From: Phallus indusiatus
Taxonomy: Eukaryota > Basidiomycota > Agaricomycetes > Phallales > Phallaceae
Direction: 5' to 3'
Length of the DNA stretch: 64,000 nt
Assembly (NCBI GenBank): GCA_027605045.1
Contig: JAQFWX010000009.1
Span: 868,001 to 932,000, forward strand
The notes below the pieces were generated by a model. It saw nothing but the letters and a program-made list of their open reading frames with translations, was not told the DNA's origin and made no database searches. Positions 13,471 to 25,279 of the stretch are shown piece by piece (the first letter of the stretch is position 1; every line of letters starts with the position of its first letter). The position numbers and the translations under genes are program-made.

Positions 13471-16400
13471 GATTGGAGTTAATAGCGAACAACAGTTATT
13501 TAGACGATGGTTATGACTGAATATCGATGCTGGTAAGAAATAGAGTCAGATCTGGGAGAGAAAATTTGAACGATAGCGCGCACTCGGGCTTCGGGTTTGA
13601 TGCAATGTTCAGCAGTGCACACTGATCATAATATAATACTACCACTCCAATTCATTGGATAAAGTCGCGAAAAAAAAACTATTTGACATCGTGGGACCAC
13701 CAATCATGAACTGGTTGATCATGAAGGCAGTATCGCATACAGACTCAGTCGACGTCAGGATTTCCACAAGCGATCCAATCTAGACACGAGCGCTGATCAA
13801 AATCAGATGTAAGCGGGTGGCGCACAAAAACTCACCTCAAGGCCCGACCTATCTCATCAAATCGTGGACAGCTTTATGAATACAGGGCATAGACCTATTG
13901 CATATTTCACATCTATTAAGGTCTCTATTTCCCATCCGGATTTACAGTAGTATTAAAATTGATCAAAGGAATTTTGAAGTCGAAGAAACAGTGGGGAGTG
14001 GTTGGCATCCAAGGCAAGACTGCCTAACGTGGACGCCGCCGCAACGATTATGAATGGGTGTAGACCAATGAAAATCAAATTAGTTGACGAGTTCGCGCTT
14101 CCTCTAAGACAAAATAGGTCGAGCTCTGGTGGTTGCAGCTTCTCGTTCTGCCTCTTGTGCGGTACATCGAATCCTTGCTCCCATCGAGACGGCTTTAAGC
14201 GCGGAAACATACCGTTTTTGTACTACCGTTGAAGTCAGGAAGTATGTTCATCATCTCGGCGGGCGTTTTGTGAAGGGAAGTAGTACATATGAACTGCCGG
14301 AGAGAAGATCACCTTTAACATCAACAAAGTTCCGCAGTCCGCCCGCCTCGACAACCTGCCTCAACGATCAATTGGGCTGAGTACTACTTGTCCGGTTGGA
14401 ACTCTTATCGACTTCACAATACGTTACGCCAATCAACGTAAAGCTGTGAAAGATCCGTCTCTTGAAGCCATGTCTATCACAGTCTATGAGATAGTTGAAT
14501 TGCAGTTCACTAGTAGCACGTAGTTGAGGGAGATTGGAACGGAATAGAAAATATTTTATTTTGTAGAGAAGATGGAGAGTAAACCGTGTAATGGTGAATG
14601 GTAGGAGGAAAGGTTGGTCGGTTATTGAATAACCGGCGGCGACGCGGTGACGGGCCGAGTTCCTCGACCGGCGGTTTCCGAGTTTTGTCACGCGTCACGA
14701 CTGACCGTAGCAACACGCTCCGAGAATGTTTTTTTTGTGAAGAGCTATAGCCATTAGAATGTTTGAACAGAGTCCAGCATTTACTGATGGCTTGAGGAAT
14801 TACGCTTGGTGACCAGCCTAATTGTTTTTGAGTCACTTGGAGATTTGAAAAGTACGTGAAAGAAATCAGATTGACAACAATTCGCAAGCCTGCGATTCAG
14901 CAGAACACCGCTTTGCGAGGGAAGTGTAAAATGGGGCTTCTTCTAATTAAATAGATAAGAAACCGATTTACACGCGTGCGATTCAGAGGATTGTGTGAGA
15001 ATAAGGATGGGATCTACTTCATGACGGAGACCAAGACTCGCATGACTAATCAAGCGGCTCAACTTGAACGCTGCCCCTCCATCCGGCGTGTGGAACGAGG
15101 CTAGTGGATACTCTTTACCGATTTGCATTTTATATTTACGTGAAGAATAATCGGTGCTATAATAAGAAGAGAGGCCAATCAATTCGTATCTCGATCGGAA
15201 CGTTCACAGTATACTGTACAATAATACACATATGCCTCGGCCGGACATGTGCCACTGGATACACAGCTACGGCAGTCGTTTATCTCGCAATTGGCAATGT
15301 ACACAGCTCGGGTTCAATACAAACTATATGCATATGACATGTGTAAACACGCCACTTGTATCAGAGAAGAAGAAACAAATGAAATCAAAAGGGCACGCAA
15401 TTAGTGTACTAAATACCGTAATAGTACCGCGCTGTGGAGCAACAGTTACAGTCTAAGTAAAGGAGTTATTATTGTAAAAACATGTTACATAAAGTTCTTC
15501 CACAGTGAAAGTTTTCCCTGATGCATGTGTCCATAGCCAGCGCTGATATCGATCACGATAAGCCCAATCAGTCCCTAGGTCCCTAGGTGAGAATCGAGAT
15601 GTACGTACATGTGTGGAACCTAATTGCCATTGTGTCAATACTACTAATACCCCATGGGGCAGATGACTAGTATTAACACACGTATGATAACTTGATGATA
15701 ACCTGAACGCAAAAAAAAAGTTGGAGGTGCTGGCGTGCTTGCAGCTCCACCAGCAGTAGCCGCCACTCTAAGAGCTTACTTACTGAAGAAGAACTTCCGA
15801 AACCGGGGCGCACACCTGCACACCAAGCCTAGGGTCGCACTGGCTAAACCCGCGCAAAAACAGCATGCGCGTGCATGATTTTTCACATTGTAAATGTCAT
15901 GAAAAGTGAAAGAATTGGAATTTGAAAATGGGGGTTGGATGATGTACAGAATTGTAGATAGATTGATGATAATCAGATAATCGATTCGATTAAGGTAAGT
16001 ACGATTTCGGAATCTCCGAGAAAAGAGGACAGATAGCAGGGGAGAGGACGGGAAGATTGGAGCAAGCGAGCGAGCGAAGTGGATCAAGCGACAAGAATCG
16101 TAAAAGAACGGTGCTTAAAGAAGCATTGAAAGGTAGGTAATGTGTATAGCGTGTGTGTGGGTGTGGGATATACAAAGTGCGGTGGATGGATTGAGGATAA
16201 GAGACAAGGTGTAACGTGTTGTGTTTCGTGAATGAGATCGATGAAGGGATAGTACATAAAGTTAAAACGAAAGGAAGGTAAATTGCAACAGGAAACAAAA
16301 AGAAAGAAGAAAGAAAGAAAGAGAAATGGTGGTGGAACTGACCCCGTGTAGCCTCCAACTGTTTTACATTTACATCCCTACAAGGGCAGTTATGTTGGAA

Positions 16401-16905
16401 GGATTGAACAGGGCCAGGAACCAGGAGAAGGAAGAAAGAAGGAAGGAAGAAAGGAAAGATGAAAAAGAGCATAGTTATAGAACGATACAAACAGATAGAA
16501 GGAGAAGGAAAAAAAGTCAGAAGTAGTCAGAGCTAGGGAGCGAAAGCAGAAACGGAAAGAGTGAAGAAACCCGTGTCCTTTCTTCTCCGTTCGTCTGTGG
16601 ATTGAATGCGACGTGAAATGAGAAAGAGGAAGATGAAGAGAAGAGAAATCTGCATTAAATATCGTTATAGAGTGATAGCGAGATTGATGAAGATAAGAGT
16701 TTATCATATGAGATTGGGATTCCCGTTAAGGAATGGCTAGCAGGATCAGCGATAGTGAATGGTGGTGATGGTGGGATAAGGACACGCGCGCGTCCTCCCA
16801 TGTAGATGGATGCGAGATCGATGAGAAGAGAGAAAGAACGAAGAGAAAAGCGATCCCCAACACAATGGGAGAGTAAGGGGGGAAGGACAGGATAGGATCG
16901 TTCGC
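13471..16905. other. Long intergenic region with purine-rich tracts
   Basis: About 3.4 kb with no gene I can support. A plus-strand frame about 14111-14380 and minus-strand frames about 14370-14890 are open but match no family I recognise and have no consistent splice partners. The stretch 16150-16900 is strongly purine-rich on the plus strand (runs of GAAA/GGAA). It is probably the pyrimidine-rich 3' UTR or downstream flank of the minus-strand phosphoesterase gene that ends at 16906, which explains the long Phe/Ser/Leu-rich false ORFs there. Confidence 0.55.
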
Positions 16906-18429
16906 TCAGATAGTAACAACCTTCGCAGGCTGAAACGTGCTCTTAGCAGCCTCAAATCCTTCGTTCCCCCTCTGATTACTCACAACCCTCACCCCATCTC
17001 TCAAAAAGTCCACACAACGCTGTGTATGTCCATACGCCCACATCTTGACAGGCTTTCCCCAACACGGCTGCAGACTCATCTCCGTCACAAACGCACAACT
17101 CAGCTCCGTATTCTCCACATCAGGCTTCAACGTGCCCTTTGTCGTCGGACCATGGTGCGTGAAAACACACACCCGACGGAGAGGTTCGTTCTCGCGCAAG
17201 TTGCGACACGTCTCGTTGAGCCATTCGACGTCTTTAAGATGCGCGGAGCGGTAGTCCTCCGGGGACCAGTTGTCCACCCGTCTGAAATCGTTAAGCCCCG
17301 CGCGCATGATTTCGACGGCGTGCGAAGATGGGACGTATGACCAGAGCGTGCAGCCGAGGATGGTGACGTGCTCTGAGAGGTCGTACCGCGTCCGGTCGAG
17401 AAAGATGAATTCTCCTAGTTTTTCGCCTGCTGTACGTTTATCGTGTAAGAAACGTATGAATTCGTAGATTCGTTCTCGGGCGGTTGGCTAAGATGTAGAG
17501 TTGATTATAAAACGTTGTGAAACAGTTGGTAGTAACACGCACGTATGTTGTGTTGTATCCCTCATGATTGCCCAATACAAAAAATATCCTTTCAAATCGT
17601 GCCAACTGCCGATAAAAAAAGTCAAATAAGCCCGCTTGAGTTGTGAGACCGATGTTTCCGAGTAAAGCGAGATTGGGTGCTGCGGCTGGGAAGTCAAAGA
17701 CTTGGTATCCTGGACCTGAGTGGCCTGTTGATGGGCGGAGGTGGAACTCGAGATGGAGATCGCTCATGACTTGTATCAGTACCGGACCATCACATGCACC
17801 CTCTGAGAATATCAGTTTACAAAGAAAAAAAGACCGAATCAGTCCCAAAGTGATGAAGAAGAAACAGCGATGAAAAAGGGAAACAAAGTTTTGTGTGGAT
17901 GGGAGGGGATGGGGGAATGGATGATGATGGAATGAAATTGAGCACACACCATTTAATTCCTCGATGTAAGCTTCTTGAGCTGCCTTAGCTTTCTCTTCAG
18001 CCACATCATCTTTCGCTTCTATACTTGTCCATTTGATACCTGGCTCTTTTTTGCGGACGCGGATTTCGATGCGGGTGGGTAGGACGGCAACCGTGGATTT
18101 GTCGGGGACGATATCGTGCTGGAGAGGGTCGAATCCAAACGAACGTCGTGAACCATCGGGTGTACGAAAGTCGACTGAGAACTAGAATAAAATGAATTAG
18201 CGTAAGTGGAAGTTGATGTTGAATAGGATCCAAGTGGCGAGGTGCGTGTTTGGGATGTGTGGATGTGTGGATGTATGGATGTACGGAACGTGAAATGAGA
18301 AGAAGAGGTGGGACATACCGATCTTGAATTCATGAATGAAGACATGTCTTTCTGTCTGACACGTTTGACGAGTAGATCGACGACGACTTCGTTTTGTGAT
18401 TGATACCAAACATGCCGGATAGGAAACAT
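16906..18429 (-). CDS. CS (p23/SGT1-like) domain fused to calcineurin-like metallophosphoesterase
   Basis: Model complement join(16906..17487, 17543..17802, 17950..18181, 18319..18429) gives 394 aa with every splice phase matching. Residues 1 to about 90 resemble a CS domain of the SGT1/p23/CHORD group: RHVWYQSQNEVVVDLLVKRV, then FSVDFRTPDG, FGFDPLQHDIVPDKS, and RIEIRVRKKEPGIKW with the typical late Trp. A short Lys/Ala/Glu-rich helix follows (VAEEKAKAAQEAYIEELN). The rest is a metallophosphoesterase: VMSDLHLEF (D-x-H), LALLGNIG where GD would be usual, VLGNHEGYN (GNHE), VCVFTHHGP and WAYGHTQR (GH-x-H replaced by GHTQ). So two metal-site positions are altered (GN for GD, GHTQ for GHTH), and activity is uncertain. 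CS domains usually bind Hsp90 or clients; a role in chaperone-linked phosphatase activity is inference. The alternative is two genes mis-joined at the intron 17803-17949, but no stop or start signal argues for that. Confidence 0.78.
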
Positions 18430-20607
18430 GTCAGGCCACCGCCGTCGGAGAGTTCTGGCTGGTCGATGGGATAGAATCGTATTTTCTTTTTCTTGTCTTC
18501 CTATTTTCCGCCTGTTTTCTATTCTGCTGCTTTACGGCAGATGTTGAGATAAAAAGAAGAAGAAGAGGTAGCGAGATAACGTTTGTTTATTAGGTGAAAT
18601 TGAGGACAGCCGGGATGAAGTGGCTAAACAGAGCATGAGACTCTCCCGGGAAAGGAGGAGATTTGTGGGGAAGATTGACTGGTGCACTGCAAAGACAAGC
18701 AAAATACAGAAACCAGAAAAAGACAGGAAGAAGGAAAAAAAGAAAAGAAAAAAAAAGAATACGGCGGTGACAATGGCGAGAGTGAGCGAGACACTTACTC
18801 GGGTTTAGCTGCTTAACACACAAGGCAGAGCGATGTCCACACATGCACAGAGAATAATAATTAAAAAATTCGGGTAACCTAATAATAAATATGTAATAAT
18901 AAACAATGCACAACATAATAATAACGACAACCTGTTTCCCGGATGTTTTTCCCCCCTGCCAGTGTGGAGCCACCGCCGTTTATATGTATATAGCCAGCTA
19001 GAACGCTTCTATTGCAAGTGTGTACATCTCACCGCGCTGCACTTGGATGATCACAAAGTCCAACCAGAAATTCGTCTTCTCAACAAAAAAGAGTCACCAT
19101 TTTTATTTAATTTTTCTTTTCTCTTTTCGGTTGAACAAGCCCGTCTGGAGCTTGAAACGTCTCCACTCGGCTGGAGTCCCGGTCCGCGTCTGCGGGCGTC
19201 AAACGGTGTGTGTTGCACAATTGGATTAGAGCTCCGATCATTTCTTAATGATGTCACACCTAGCGCGTCACGTTGCCTCACTCTGTTCCGTTCTTGTTCT
19301 CAAACAGAGTCAGTAGTAATTTATTTAACCTTAATTTCATTATATAAATCATGGTGCTCACGACTCCTGGCAACGTTCTGAGTGTGTTTCGTCCTTCTGC
19401 TCCACTTCTTCCGATTCCGCAATCCAATGTTTGATCACCGTGGCCCAACCGCTCTCAACAACTGCAGGTTCGCAGAATGTTCACTGGCAACGGATCCATT
19501 CTAGCTCAACTACGCAGACTGTGCAGCAGTAGCCCAATTCCTCTCGAGACGCCTTTTGTATCTTCCATCTCTACAGGTACCGTAGCTCACACGTCATCAC
19601 GTGTTATGCCTTACTGAGCAAGTGTGGCCATGCTAGTGTCAACTTTGTATAATAATCAAAAAAAAGACTTCCTTTTTGCAATTAAATGGCGAAACTTAAT
19701 CACCTAAAGGAGGTGTTCTCACATTTGATAGGCTGAACTGTAGCACCGACGTCATTTTCTCTCTAGCAAATCAGGTCTCAATACAATCAATATCATATAG
19801 CGCACAGGTTATCTATCGAAGGACGCTCCACCGAGATGCATTCTGATCCATCATCACCATGTACATTATGACGTAGTTTGATTGCTTCTTTAGCTGCTTT
19901 GTCAAATCAGAGGGCGGATACAATACGTGCATGCATGCCTATATTACTGTAAGTACGTAGCACAGCAATTATCATCGCCTTGCCTACCGAACAATTCATT
20001 CTTATTTGACTTGTTTCTGACGCTCGATTTGTTTAAATATAGCGCGCACAGCAAAGAAAAAATGACTCTCTTTCTTCTCCTCCTAATCCTAAACCTCAGC
20101 GCAGAAAACTCTACTATGATATCATAGAACAGCTATTGAACGACTAATAAACTTTCAGGCGCTGCGCGATCTTTGCAATTTTAGCTCATGTGCTCCACTT
20201 TTTTCCAATCTCTTTTGACGCTTTGACGATGGACTCCACAGCAAATGGCACTTCCCGATTTGTTTCGTTCAGTTCAAAAGGTTGTGTAGTTCTTTCTTTG
20301 TCTCTTTTCTTTGTCTTGCTTTACTTTTATCTTTTCCACATGTCAAGAATTCGCTGTTTGTCCTGTGCTTCGAAACAAACAAATTGTATATAAAAACCCG
20401 TCGCTAGCTCACGAAAATACATATCATCCAAGTTTTCCTCGTTTTACTGTGCACGCTCAAACTTATAAAACATCTCTCTATTCAAACATACCCTACTAAT
20501 ACATATCTTCACTCTACTCGACTTTTTTTCTTTTCCCAACGCACTCTATCATTTGGTTCCCCTTCAATCTCTGACTGCTCCTATTGCGCGCACACCAAAA
20601 CAACAGA
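18430..20607. other. Intergenic region with purine- and pyrimidine-rich tracts
   Basis: About 2.2 kb between the divergent side of the CS-phosphoesterase gene and the 3' end of MFS copy 1. A purine-rich block at 18540-18780 sits upstream of the CS gene. Open frames around 19020-19380 are short, lack splice partners and match nothing I know. 20030-20600 is T/C-rich, consistent with UTR or flank. No gene called. Confidence 0.5.
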
Positions 20608-22756
20608 TCAAACATTCTGAGCACTATCATCGGGTTTTTTCGAGGGGGCAGCTTCTTTCATTCCCCATCGCTCATCCTTCTTATCATGCAGCTCAATATC
20701 TTTCATCACCAACGAACTGAGCAATCCTAAAACAGATATACCCAACAAAACAAACCACAACATTCTGAGAGATCTTGCAAAAGCGGTTTGTACCTCGAGT
20801 CGTAGATCATCAGGCAAGCTCGAAATTTGAGGAATGGCAGAATAGGCTAAGTCGATGCCACTTGAGAGATTTCGGACGAACGCTTGAGGAAGACGAGTCT
20901 TAAGCTGGTTTTGTAGGACGGTACCGCCGATGGTTATACCCCATGCCTAGATACCGTGAACAAATAGCTAAGAAATCGGCGGAGTATAGTCTCTACCTGG
21001 AAGAAGGACCGGAAGAATATAAATATTGCCAAGGCCGTGCCGTTGTCTGAGACCGGAAGGGGGGAAAGAACGGGAAACGCAGTAGCGGTAAACTTAATAA
21101 AGATGCTACATCATATTGTATCTTCTGACAGAGAAAAAAAAACATACCAAGAGGCCCAAACCAATCCCAGAAAGTAATTCAAAACCAACCCAGTTCCGGA
21201 CGGCGCTTGTAGCATGAAGAGTCGTGTCTAGTCCTAAACCAAATATAATAAAACACCAGGCGACTACATTCTGAACGCGGTATTTTTTCGTCGCAGCCGC
21301 AGTCAACCCAGCGACAATAGCCATTGGAGCAATAGAAAAACTAAAAGGAAGGACGTTTGCACCACTTCGGATGGGCGAAGCTCCTTTACAAGCCTGAAAA
21401 TAGACAGGGAAATAATCTAGGAAATCAATGTTAGCGAATATGAATATTACTTTCTGGGCAGCTTACATATTATTGCGGATACAATAATACCGTGGATTGA
21501 CGTGCCGAGATAGCTTAAGAGAGCGAATTTTCAAAACAAAGGCGAAATATGAAGGTTTTGTCACTTACCCGCTAACGGTAGTTCGGTTGGTAAACAGTCG
21601 TGATATTAGGAATGGTTGCTTGGCCATGAAGATCTCGTATAGAACCCAAGCGAAAATCCCGAAAATTCCAAGAATCAAAGGGACCAAAACACGTGCCGAA
21701 GACCAAGAGAACTGGACACCTCCCCAAGTTAATCCTATTAGTGTAGATGTCACCGAAGCAGTGATAAGAAGATTTCCTCTGTGTTGATTGTCATCGAAAA
21801 GCAGAAAAAAAGGAGTTGACGTGGAACGTACATCCAATCAATCTGACGAAGCTTCTGTGAGACGGTAAGCTCTGGCACCTTCAAATCCAGACAGAACACG
21901 CAGAAAAGTATAGCAATCCCTGTCAAAGGCAGATTGAAATCTGAACTATCGTCAGTATTATTCTTTGTATGTAAGTTTTGAAAAATTGTTAAGCACAGAA
22001 TAAACCACGCCATGTCCAATCTTTTCTTGATGCAAATGTACCTCCCTAGATCGATTTAAGAAAACCGACAAGGGAAAAAAAAATTAACATACTATTTGAG
22101 GGCCTATGCAGGATGCAACTGCCCAAACAAGACCGATCATTCCTCGATAGTTTCCTCTCGCGCGAAGTGGAATCATATCCGAGAGGATCATTTCAGTCGC
22201 GGTGAAAATACCACCTGCACCTGCACCTTGCAATGCTGATGATGATCATATTAAGTTATTTCTTCGGTAAAAAAAAGAAACTAACTTCGTCCGGCGATGA
22301 GCATATTCAAAGACTGCGTGCCACCGCAGATCGCACTCCCGGCCGCAAATAAGAGGAGACAGCCCAGCAACACTGAACGTCGTCCGAAAAAATTGGCCAA
22401 GTTCCCAGTAAATGGAATAGTAGCCGCAGATGCTAGTGTATACGCAGACCCAACCCAAGAAAACTGCTCTCCGTGAAGTGAAGCGACAATAGTAGGTAAG
22501 GCAGTGGATACGGCGGTCTATAAGATTAAGAATGTGAGAGATAGACACAACGCGCCTATGAAAACTAATATTTTACCGTGTCAATAGCAGCTAGAAAGGT
22601 GCTTATCATTATGCAAGACATGGCGATCCAAAAGCGGAAACCGCGTTCGAAATCTTGCGCCGGTAATACTTCATCTGTGGTCTCCAGCTTTGACATATTC
22701 GCGTTGGATAAATTTTCAGCTAGGTCTGGGATAATTTTTTTGAGTTCTTCAGACAT
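20608..22756 (-). CDS. MFS transporter, DHA2/TRI12-like (copy 1)
   Basis: Proton-coupled exporter of the major facilitator superfamily, plasma membrane expected. The start MSEELKK at 22756 is supported because the paralogue at 59023 has the same start in the same context. After an acidic cytosolic N-terminus come RGFRFWIAMSCIMISTFLAA and an intron. TALPTIVASLHGEQFSWVGS and FTGNLANFFGRRSVLL (motif A-like FGRR) follow, then LQGAGAGGIFTATEMILSDM (motif C-like, antiporter type) and RARGNYRGMIGLVW. Later hydrophobic exons lead to LVMKDIEL and a Lys/Glu-rich tail ending at 20608. About nine short introns; frames match across the ones I checked, so it appears intact. A TATA-like ATATAAG lies about 95 bp upstream (22851-22857). 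It is closely similar to copy 2 over its whole length. Substrate unknown. Confidence 0.87.
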
Positions 22757-22850
22757 TGTCAAATAACAAGCGGTAGCAAAACCTCCTGGGGTAGAAAATG
22801 ACACGACTAAGAGGAGGATTTGTGGTGTTTGTTATATACATAACAGATCC

Positions 22851-22857
22851 TTATATC
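22851..22857 (-). promoter_or_regulatory. TATA-like box of MFS copy 1
   Basis: On the minus strand GGATATAAG occurs about 95-100 bp before the ATG. The same box in the same relative place (58928-58934) is conserved upstream of MFS copy 2, which supports it as a real promoter element. Confidence 0.5.
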
Positions 22858-23064
22858 CTCGGAATTGAACGTTGAGCGTGCAAATTGAAAGAACTCCATT
22901 CGATCAAGAGTTGGAATGGGGCATATGTATGAGTATATAAAGAGACCAGAAGACTCGCTAAAATAATACACTTAGACAGTTCGTACCAAGCCGCTTTTTC
23001 GAATTGAAACTCAATCGATCATCGTGAGAGAGTACGAGTCGGTGCCGAGGCCTGGCACTGATAA

Positions 23065-23420
23065 CAGGCTCTAACAGCTGAGCTGGACTCCGGCGACCCC
23101 TTCGTCGAATTGAAGCTCAAGATTTAACAGCCGAATTTGGTTAAGGATTGAGAAGTTCAACTATACGATACCGTGTGTTAATGTGCCAAGGCATTTAATC
23201 GTCCATTCAGTTGATGAGAGAGCTTCCACACAGAAGCAAGCCAACCGGAGGAAATTGCAGCGTGTGCCATGTACTTAGTACATGGTACAGGTTTATACAC
23301 CTGAAAACTTCTTTGTTCTCTTAATTCAAGCTCACAGGTTCGAGACTAGTCTTCAAGAAATTATATTGAATATATATCATAGTCTATGCACAAGGTCTAA
23401 CCTCTTCCAGACTAGTTAGA
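23065..23420 (-). repeat. Repeat R, copy 1 (inverted relative to copies 2 and 3)
   Basis: Read as reverse complement, this stretch matches 62270-62602 almost throughout, and its inner part matches 58438-58690. Shared landmarks are CCGGTTGGCTTGCTTCTG, CGGTATCGTAT, CCAAATTCGGCTG, AGCTCAGCTG and the end GTTAGAGCCTGTT. In copy 1 and copy 2 the homology continues into the MFS promoter; in copy 3 it stops. Confidence 0.75.
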
Positions 23421-23450
23421 TTATATTAAAGACAAAAGTATATAAAAATA

Positions 23451-24378
23451 ATTGTCGCAAAAACCGAAAGAGGTTTATTTACCAAAATTAAACTGAAAGG
23501 CCCCGGAGGGGTGTTATAATGGATTATTTACAATTCAAGGCTCTCATTTACCACAAGCCGTGTTGATAAATCACAAGTCAACCGTTTTTTTATGCAATAT
23601 CATATCTATCTTCTTTTTTTGGTTTTATCCTTTCCAGTATTAAGATCACAAGTTAAAGTAGTCTTTAAAAAATCAGTGTACATAGTCTATAGTGTTGCTT
23701 GCGCAAACAGGCTATGCGGAGATTAGTCAGCGCTCGGTATATGCGCCAGTCCGTCAATCTTTTGCAAATATTAATTACTCGTACCTTTTGCACTTAACTT
23801 TTTCACGTTTTCTATTCTTTTTAAATTGCATACTAGCACCATTCCATATTCCCGGAAACTCACAAATCATGTATATAAAAACCTTCCTTTATCTTACAAA
23901 TACAACAACAATGTTTCCCTCCTGAGCACACATTCGCTGATTCCCTTTCCTGTTCGCTCCTGAGGCGCACGTATCAATAGTTTACGCTACGCCACAAATA
24001 TAAGTAGTACACTAGACAACTACTAATAGACTACTATCTACTATTAGACTAACACTATAATAAACTACAGTGTTACTTACAAGACCACTACCACCGTACT
24101 TACTACTATGAGTGGGGGGAGGATGGAGAATGAAGCCAAGTCCCGAGTTTATATAGAAACCTGATCTCGCGCACGGACCATCCTCTTTTTTACGCTGTAC
24201 GAGTTGCCCAGTGATTAACCGATGAATGAATTTTAACCAATCACAACTCAAACGAAGTTGCAGGACATTAACTGGAGAAAGGGCCCGAAAATAAATTGCA
24301 CAGGAAGTGAAATTGAATAATAAATACAGATTTAACGTTGCGTCAAGTATATAAACCCCTTCCGGTTTTTGCGACAAT
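23451..24378. mobile_element. Non-autonomous TIR element (MITE-like), 928 bp, TA target duplication
   Basis: The left end 23451-23478 starts ATTGTCGCAAAAACCG. The reverse complement of the right end (24351-24378) starts with the same 16 bases and the two 28-bp ends agree at 25 positions, all three differences being A/G. The element is flanked on both sides by TA (23449-23450 and 24379-24380), as expected for Tc1/mariner-like insertion. No transposase ORF is visible inside, so it would need a transposase in trans. A partial second copy starts at 61509, where the right end is lost or too diverged to see. Confidence 0.68.
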
Positions 24379-24541
24379 TAGCAATGATTCAGAACGAATT
24401 TGGGAGTGTCTCGGTACTTATAGTATACACGACTCAGAGACGATTAAAAGACAAAGCTTAGGAAATTATTTTCAGGTGTTGTCTCGTCCATTCCCGCCTC
24501 ATAGCGCTACGAGCTCATAATATTGTTAGGCCATGACGGAT
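24379..24541 (-). repeat. Repeat E, copy 1
   Basis: The reverse complement matches 61344-61508 closely, beginning at GTCATGGCCTAACAAT and including AGCGCTATGAGGCGGGAATG and ACGAGACAACACC. It borders the TIR element directly in both places. Confidence 0.7.
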
Positions 24542-25279
24542 TATGACTCAGAGTCCGACGACGCCGCTTTTCAAAAGGGAAAATGGCTAAGAAAACAAAA
24601 CAAAGCAGGTTTCGTAGACAACTGGAACGTTTATTTTTTTTTCCTCTACAAACAAAAAACGTCACAGTTTCGTCGTCATCGACATGATGATATTATTGTC
24701 TTCTCACACTTGAAGAGTTTGAAACCTTTGAATTTGGCACAGATCTTGATCATTCCCATAACGTCGCTTTGGTTACACCAAACAAGGCATTGTGTTCTAT
24801 GTTTTCTTCTGTAGCATCTTAACGCTATACACCCTCAACTTGCATCCGATCTTACTTCGTTGACAACATTCAAGTTTGCGGGCCCGCTTGTATTAATCCC
24901 ACACTTATCTCGTTCGAGCTGCCGTTGGCACCTTGCCTCCTAATAGACTCCACCTGGCAGTATCATGCTGCGTAGTACGGACAATGACACCTGTCTTGAG
25001 CTCAGACATCATACAATTGTACGCTCCAACATTGCCACTCCCGTTTCATCATTTTTTGATATTTTACATCGCTTTTTTCCGTGTCAGCTGGTCAGGTCTG
25101 AGTCATGATTGTGAAAAAAGACTAGGAAACACGACCCTCCAGTGTCAGCGCCCGTCAAAAATAAAAAAGAGCACTCGCGTCTGAGGATTCAAAATATTCG
25201 AGCAAAGCCCCAAAAAAACTTGCAAATGATGAACTCATTCCCGTACCTGTATTCTGTCTGAGGAGAGCGCGACGCGAAC
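24542..25279. other. Intergenic spacer
   Basis: No supported gene. A 93-codon frame from about 24533 starts inside repeat E and looks like chance. Homology to the other repeat-block copy stops at about 24541, so this is a duplication or insertion boundary. Confidence 0.5.

Noticed and set aside
14002..14887. Several open frames on both strands of 80-125 codons
   Set aside because: No family match, no consistent splice sites, no promoter logic.
15990..16707. Long overlapping minus-strand ORFs rich in Phe, Ser and Leu
   Set aside because: They come from a purine-rich plus strand (GAAA/GGAA runs) just downstream of the phosphoesterase stop; composition, not coding.
22246..22548. 100-codon ORF inside MFS copy 1 with a paralogous ORF in copy 2 (59219-59512)
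   Set aside because: Both are alternative-frame shadows of the same MFS exon; the real frame reads FTGNLANFFGRRS.
23330..23350. GGTTCGAGACT resembling a tRNA T-loop
   Set aside because: No A-box at the right distance and no cloverleaf; it lies in repeat R.
24012..24377. 121-codon minus ORF similar to a 66-codon ORF at 61677
   Set aside because: The similarity is DNA-level repeat homology inside the TIR element; the frames are not conserved as proteins.
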